Assembly: GCF_019186805.1 (NCBI RefSeq)
Contig: NZ_CP066783.1
Coordinates: 3,671,501-3,735,500, forward strand
Source of the DNA: Comamonas fluminis
GTDB lineage: Bacteria > Pseudomonadota > Gammaproteobacteria > Burkholderiales > Burkholderiaceae_C
Length of the DNA stretch: 64,000 nucleotides
Direction of reading: 5' to 3'
In this document: positions 59,671-64,000 of the stretch, piece by piece
How positions within the stretch are numbered: the stretch's first letter is position 1
Layout: each line of letters begins with the position of its first letter
Made by a program: the position numbers and the translations under genes
Notes under the pieces: model-generated
What the model was told of the DNA's origin: nothing
Databases searched by the model: none
The model's input: only the letters and a program-made list of their open reading frames with translations

Positions 59671-60654
59671 ATGATCAAAGGTTTGATGATCACCCCGCCT
59701 GTAATTGGCCGGATTTCGATTGGCAAGGTGGTGGAGAAGAACGGCAAGCGCCTGCCAGAGAAGGACGATGAGTTCACCATCACCACGCAGGTCCAGCAAC
59801 GCGGTCAGTGGGTGCTACACCCCTTGGATGAGGCTTTGCGCCAGAGCCAAGCGCCTGTTCAAGTTTGCAGCAGCATAAAGGAAGGCTCAGAGCCTTCCGA
59901 TGTGCAAAGTGAAACTTCCACAAACACTGCCCCCGGTCGGCAAGGCAAACGCTCACTCAAGGACAAGATAAGCGTGACAGATACAACAACGGCTGCACCG
60001 AGCACTGCAAGGCGCAAGCTACGCAGCATTCCAGTACGGGTGCTATTCAACGATCCAAATTTGAACCTCCGAGCTGATTACTGCATGTTCGATCGCAGCA
60101 CCGCTCGCCCGCTGTGCGTGGGCAATGGCGAGAGTTGCAAGCGCGTGACAGATAAAGGTCTGGAGGAGCTGGCCTGCCCAGGTCCTGATGCTTGTCGATT
60201 TGGCATGGTAAATTGCAAGCCCTATGGCCGCTTGAACGTGAGTATTGGCGACAGCGATGAGTTGGGCAGCTTTGTGTTTCGCACCACAGGTTTCAACAGC
60301 ATTCGCACTCTGGCAGCGCGGCTGCAGTACTTCGCTGCTGTCTCTGGCGGGCACCTGGCGTGCATGCCACTGGAGCTCAAACTGCGAGGCAAGTCCACCA
60401 CCCAATCGCATCGCTCAGCCATCTACTACGCGGACCTGATCGTGCGCAGTGGTTTGTCTTTGAATGCAGCCATCGCACAAGCCCAAGAACACACGGCTCA
60501 GCGCCAAGCGGCTGGCTTTGATCAAACGGCTTTGGATGCTGCTGCACGACAAGGCTTTGCCAGCGGCAGCTTTGAAGATACGCCAGACGAAGCCGGTGCG
60601 ATTGTTGAAGAGTTCTATCCCATCTCTACAGAAGAATCCACCAGCGAAACCTAA
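59671..60654 (+). CDS. Recombination-directionality-factor-like / metal-binding phage protein
   Basis: 327 residues. It starts MIKGLMITPPVIGRISIGKV and has a Cys-rich block (CMFDRSTARPLCVGNGESC to CPGPDACRFGMVNC), likely a metal site. Then comes FVFRTTGFNSIRTLAARLQY. Such proteins are listed as hydrolase or metal-binding, or gp43/RDF-like, in conjugative islands. It follows YqaJ by 92 bases with GGGAGCAAG before the ATG. A role in element excision or recombination is suggested by family and place only. Confidence 0.8.
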   Translation: MIKGLMITPPVIGRISIGKVVEKNGKRLPEKDDEFTITTQVQQRGQWVLHPLDEALRQSQAPVQVCSSIKEGSEPSDVQSETSTNTAPGRQGKRSLKDKISVTDTTTAAPSTARRKLRSIPVRVLFNDPNLNLRADYCMFDRSTARPLCVGNGESCKRVTDKGLEELACPGPDACRFGMVNCKPYGRLNVSIGDSDELGSFVFRTTGFNSIRTLAARLQYFAAVSGGHLACMPLELKLRGKSTTQSHRSAIYYADLIVRSGLSLNAAIAQAQEHTAQRQAAGFDQTALDAAARQGFASGSFEDTPDEAGAIVEEFYPISTEESTSET

Positions 60655-60666
60655 TGCAACCCCATG

Positions 60667-60698
60667 CACCGAATCCACCTGCGCAGGTGGATTCGGTG
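60667..60698. terminator. Perfect 32-base palindrome
   Basis: A fully self-complementary 16+16 palindrome starting CACCGAATCCACC, 12 bases after the RDF-like stop. The lack of a loop suggests either a strong cruciform/protein site or a terminator stem; no T-run follows directly. Confidence 0.6.
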
Positions 60699-60707
60699 TG
60701 AATCTTC

Positions 60708-60733
60708 AGCAGTCTTTTTTTGAATAGACTGCT
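60708..60733 (+). terminator. Hairpin with T-rich loop
   Basis: AGCAGTCT pairs with AGACTGCT around a loop of TTTTTTGAAT. It lies right after the 32-base palindrome and upstream of hsdM; together they may end transcription. Confidence 0.5.
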
Positions 60734-60850
60734 TTAGAAAATTCAAAAGATCAGGTCGTGCAAAATAGCTGTTGCACTTTTTACAAACAAGCATCTCCTA
60801 TCGGCATGACTCAGCCGAGGTCGAATGCTCAAGAAACGAACCACAAAGAA

Positions 60851-62407
60851 ATGACCAGCATTCAACAACGTGCAGAGCTGCAGCGCCGCATCTGGGCCAT
60901 CGCCAACGAAGTCCGTGGGGCCGTCGATGGCTGGGACTTCAAGCAGTACGTGCTGGGCACCCTGTTTTACCGCTTCATTAGCGAAAACTTCGCCAGCTAC
61001 ATCGAGGCCGGTGATGACAGCATTGACTACGCTATGCTGAACGATGCGGTTATCACCCGTGACATTCGTGAAGATGCCATCAAAACCAAGGGTTACTTCA
61101 TTGCCCCCAGCCAGTTGTTTGCCAACATGGCGGCGACTGCCCACAGCAATGACAGCCTGAACACTGACCTGGCTGACATCTTCAAGTCCATTGAAGCGTC
61201 TGCCAACGGCTACCCGTCAGAGCGAGACATCAAAGGCCTGTTTGCCGACTTTGACACTACCAGCAACCGCCTGGGTAACACCGTGGCAGACAAGAACAAG
61301 CGCCTGGCTGCCGTGCTCAAGGGCGTGGCCGAACTGAACTTTGGCGAGTTTGGTGACAACCAGATTGACCTGTTTGGCGATGCGTACGAATTTTTGATCT
61401 CCAACTACGCGGCCAATGCAGGCAAGTCTGGCGGTGAGTTCTTCACGCCCCAGCACGTCTCCAAGTTGATTGCGCAGCTGGCCATGCACAAGCAAACCAG
61501 CGTCAACAAGATCTACGACCCCGCCTGCGGCTCTGGCTCGCTGCTGCTGCAGGCCAAGAAGCACTTTGATTCGCACATCATCGAAGACGGCTTCTTTGGG
61601 CAAGAACTCAACCACACCACGTACAACTTGGCGCGGATGAACATGTTCTTGCACAACGTGAACTACGACAAGTTCAACATCCAGCTGGGCGACACGCTGG
61701 AAGACCCGCAGTTTGCCTACGACAAGCCGTTTGATGCCATCGTCTCCAACCCGCCGTATTCGGTGAAATGGATTGGCAGCGACGACCCCACCCTCATCAA
61801 CGATGACCGCTTTGCGCCTGCAGGCGTGCTGGCACCCAAGTCAAAGGCTGACTTAGCCTTTGTGATGCACGCACTCAGCTACCTCTCTAGCAAGGGGCGC
61901 GCAGCCATTGTGTGCTTTCCGGGCATCTTCTACCGGGGCGGGGCGGAGCAAAAAATCCGCAAATACCTAGTGGATAACAACTATGTAGAAACCGTGATTG
62001 CGCTGGCACCCAACCTGTTCTTTGGCACCACCATTGCCGTGAACATTATGGTGTTGTCCAAACGCAAGACAGAGAACACCACCCAGTTCATTGACGCCAG
62101 CGGCCTGTTCAAAAAAGAGACCAACAACAACGTGCTTCTGGATACGCACATTGAGCAGATCATGGCCGCCTTTGACAGCAAGGCCAACCAAGACCACTTT
62201 GCGCAATCTGTTGAGCTGGAGAAGATTGCCGCCAACGACTACAACCTGTCCGTCAGCAGCTATGTAGAGGCCAAGGACACCCGCGAGGTGGTAGACATTA
62301 CCCAGCTCAATGCCGAGCTGAAAACCACCGTGGCCAAGATCACCGAGTTGCGTGCCCAGATTGACGCCATCGTGGCAGAGATTGAAGGCGAGGAGTTGGA
62401 TGCATGA
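60851..62407 (+). CDS. hsdM: Type I restriction-modification methyltransferase HsdM
   Basis: About 518 residues. It modifies adenine with HsdS at a bipartite site. Marks: an N-terminal helical domain ([20 protein letters not shown]), [17 protein letters not shown] motif [12 protein letters not shown] and catalytic NPPY ([11 protein letters not shown]). The frame is open upstream to 60758, but the usual HsdM start [15 protein letters not shown] is the ATG at 60851. It overlaps rhuM by 4 bases. hsdR is not in the window and should lie beyond hsdS. Confidence 0.95.
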   Translation: MTSIQQRAELQRRIWAIANEVRGAVDGWDFKQYVLGTLFYRFISENFASYIEAGDDSIDYAMLNDAVITRDIREDAIKTKGYFIAPSQLFANMAATAHSNDSLNTDLADIFKSIEASANGYPSERDIKGLFADFDTTSNRLGNTVADKNKRLAAVLKGVAELNFGEFGDNQIDLFGDAYEFLISNYAANAGKSGGEFFTPQHVSKLIAQLAMHKQTSVNKIYDPACGSGSLLLQAKKHFDSHIIEDGFFGQELNHTTYNLARMNMFLHNVNYDKFNIQLGDTLEDPQFAYDKPFDAIVSNPPYSVKWIGSDDPTLINDDRFAPAGVLAPKSKADLAFVMHALSYLSSKGRAAIVCFPGIFYRGGAEQKIRKYLVDNNYVETVIALAPNLFFGTTIAVNIMVLSKRKTENTTQFIDASGLFKKETNNNVLLDTHIEQIMAAFDSKANQDHFAQSVELEKIAANDYNLSVSSYVEAKDTREVVDITQLNAELKTTVAKITELRAQIDAIVAEIEGEELDA

Positions 62408-63402
62408 GCGATGTCATCATCTACACCACGGATGACGGTGCCACCAAAATCGACCTTCAGCTTGAAAACGGCACCGCCTGGCTCTCACAGCTGCAAATTG
62501 CCGAGCTGTTTCAGACCAGCAAGCAAAACATCAGCAAACACATTCAAGCGATTTTTGACGACCAAGAGCTGGATGAACAGGCAACTGTCAACCAACAGTT
62601 GACAGTTCAAACAGAGGGCGAGCGCGAAGTCTCGCGCAGCATCACCCTCTACAACCTCGATGTGATCCTGGCCGTCGGCTACCGTGTGCGCTCACCACGC
62701 GGTGTGCAGTTTCGCCGCTACGCCTCTACCGTTCTCAAGGAATACCTTGAAAAAGGCTTCGCGCTGAATGACGAGCGTTTGAAGGGCTTGGGTGGCGGCA
62801 ATTACTGGAAAGAGCTGCTCGATCGCATTCGCGACATCCGTTCCAGTGAAAAAGTCATGTACCGTCAGGTGCTGGACTTGTACGCCACAGCAGTCGATTA
62901 CGACCCCAAAAGCGAAGCCAGCCTGCGCTTTTTCAAAATTGTGCAAAACAAACTGCACTATGCCGCCCATGGGCATACCGCCAGCGAAGTCATCTACCTG
63001 CGCGTAGATAGCAGCAAACCCTTTGCGGGATTAAGCAGCTTCAAAGGAAGCCAGCCCACCCAGGCCGAGGCCATGGTTGCCAAGAATTATCTGGATGAGC
63101 AAGAGCTCAAGGTTCTCAACAACCTCGTGTCGGCTTACTTCGATCTGGCTGAAATCAACGCCATCGAACACAGAGAAATGCACATGGCCGACTTTGTGCG
63201 TGAGCTGGACACCATACTTGGGTCTGCAGGGCGCAAGTTGCTGGATAACGCGGGCAAGATTTCGCATGCCCAAGCTGAAAGCAAAGCCAAGGCAGAACTG
63301 CAAAAGTACAAAGCCCAAACCTTGGCCAGTGTAGAAAAAGCATACCTCAGCACCATCAGCACGCTGGAAAAGCAAGCCAAAAAAGAGAGCCGTAAAAAAT
63401 GA
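62404..63402 (+). CDS. rhuM: RhuM-family protein inside the type I RM operon
   Basis: 332 residues. It has the RhuM start [20 protein letters not shown] and [20 protein letters not shown] (HTH), the Bro/KilA-like [20 protein letters not shown] then FRRYA, and a C-terminal Fic-like/RhuM region. It is often placed within type I RM operons; its role there is unknown. It overlaps hsdM and hsdS by 4 bases on each side, so all three are translated together. Confidence 0.93.
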   Translation: MSDVIIYTTDDGATKIDLQLENGTAWLSQLQIAELFQTSKQNISKHIQAIFDDQELDEQATVNQQLTVQTEGEREVSRSITLYNLDVILAVGYRVRSPRGVQFRRYASTVLKEYLEKGFALNDERLKGLGGGNYWKELLDRIRDIRSSEKVMYRQVLDLYATAVDYDPKSEASLRFFKIVQNKLHYAAHGHTASEVIYLRVDSSKPFAGLSSFKGSQPTQAEAMVAKNYLDEQELKVLNNLVSAYFDLAEINAIEHREMHMADFVRELDTILGSAGRKLLDNAGKISHAQAESKAKAELQKYKAQTLASVEKAYLSTISTLEKQAKKESRKK

Positions 63403-64000
63403 GCAATGTGAATTTTTTGGAGAAGCTGCTGGATGGCGTGGCAGTGGAGTGGAAGCCTCTTGGAGACGTAGGAAGCTTCATTCGTGGAAATGGAATGCAG
63501 AAAAAGGACTTCATTGAAGACGGATTTCCTGCTATTCACTATGGTCAGATTTACACAAAGTATTCGCTTTCTGCCAAACACACCTTTTCATTTATTTCCA
63601 ATGATTTATCAGCCAAATTAAAGCAAGCCAAATATAACGATTTGCTATTAGCAACAACATCTGAAAATGATGAAGATGTTGTAAAGCCATTGGCTTGGCT
63701 GGGTGATGCTACAGCTATATCTGGTGACATGATGATTTTTAGGCATCAGCAGAATGTTAAATATCTGGCGCACTTCTTCAAAACAGGACAATTCCAAGAA
63801 GAAAAAAAGAAATATATTACTGGCGCAAAAGTGCGTAGAGTTTCTAGTGGTGATTTATCAAAAATAAAAATCCCCATCCCCTGCCCAGAAAACCCCGAAA
63901 AATCCCTTGAAATTCAGGCTGAAATCGTCCGTATTCTGGACGCCATGACCGCCCACACCGCCGAGCTTACCGCCGAGCTTACCGCCGAGCTTACCGCCCG
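63399..64000 (+). CDS. hsdS: Type I restriction-modification specificity subunit HsdS (partial, 5' end)
   Basis: The first 200 codons of Hsd[21 protein letters not shown] then LGDVGSFIRGNGMQKKDF, and the first target-recognition domain, which is A+T-rich in DNA (63600-63850) as swapped domains often are. IPIPCPENPEKSLEIQAEIV and RILDAMTAHTAELTAELTAE form the start of the central conserved spacer helix. The gene runs off the window. Confidence 0.93.
   Translation, partial: MSNVNFLEKLLDGVAVEWKPLGDVGSFIRGNGMQKKDFIEDGFPAIHYGQIYTKYSLSAKHTFSFISNDLSAKLKQAKYNDLLLATTSENDEDVVKPLAWLGDATAISGDMMIFRHQQNVKYLAHFFKTGQFQEEKKKYITGAKVRRVSSGDLSKIKIPIPCPENPEKSLEIQAEIVRILDAMTAHTAELTAELTAELTA
63957..63998 (+). repeat. 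12-bp tandem repeat encoding TAEL in HsdS
   Basis: ACCGCCGAGCTT is repeated three times in a row plus ACCGCC, encoding TAEL-TAEL-TAEL-TA. It sits in the spacer helix between the two HsdS recognition halves. In EcoR124-type systems, TAEL copy number sets the spacing of the bipartite target. The tract may extend beyond the window. Confidence 0.95.

Overview
The window reads as a chromosomal segment of a Burkholderiales betaproteobacterium, most likely a Comamonadaceae member (Comamonas/Delftia-like). This is inferred from the G+C-rich housekeeping genes, the purine and glyoxylate gene set, and the type of gene-end repeats. No rRNA or marker gene here fixes the species.

Region 1 (1-14.3 kb) is core metabolism. 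Glyoxylate carboligase (gcl) is divergent from a LysR regulator. A MOFRL-type glycerate 2-kinase is divergent from a GntR/FCD regulator. A purine-breakdown operon follows: puuE allantoinase, a fused OHCU decarboxylase-allantoate amidohydrolase, and an M20 hydrolase. Then come an NCS2 xanthine/uracil-type permease and the malic enzyme maeB. Together these take ureides to glyoxylate, then tartronate semialdehyde and glycerate-2-phosphate. The octamer TGTATACA lies before both gntR and the permease, which suggests one purine regulon.

Region 2 (14.3-37.7 kb) is a giant LEPR-XLL/DUF4347 repeat adhesin followed by a lipoprotein TolC, two HlyD-type adaptors and a membrane M50 zinc protease carrying a HlyD-like tail. 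No ABC ATPase is present, so this is not a standard type I secretion operon. The adhesin is split by a 1,024-bp IS903-group IS5 element with a clean 9-bp target duplication. Removing the element restores one ORF of about 5,271 residues. Six near-identical 840-bp repeats and about three related 807-bp repeats lie in the 3' part.

Region 3 (37.8-52.5 kb) starts at tRNA-Ser(TGA) and is a nest of mobile elements. An IS2-like IS3-family element sits beside an IS481 transposase gene. That gene is split by an IS110-family (IS1111-like) element. The IS110 transposase is split by a 10,509-bp IS66-family transposon with perfect 22-bp ends and an 8-bp target duplication AGATCAAT. The IS66 transposase tnpC is itself split by another IS3-family element with a 3-bp duplication. 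Each interrupted gene can be rejoined in frame. The IS66 unit carries passenger genes: an Mrr-like nuclease/STAND NTPase and an ABC-type coiled-coil ATPase, both defence-like, plus an XRE regulator.

Region 4 (52.5-64 kb) continues the island. It holds an A+T-rich gene of unknown function, a DUF3987-inovirus Gp2-AlpA satellite-like module on the minus strand, an ICE-like module (glycine-zipper/zinc protein, DUF932, YqaJ exonuclease, RDF-like protein), and a type I restriction-modification locus (hsdM-rhuM-hsdS). hsdS runs off the window inside a 12-bp TAEL repeat tract. The right end of the island is not visible.
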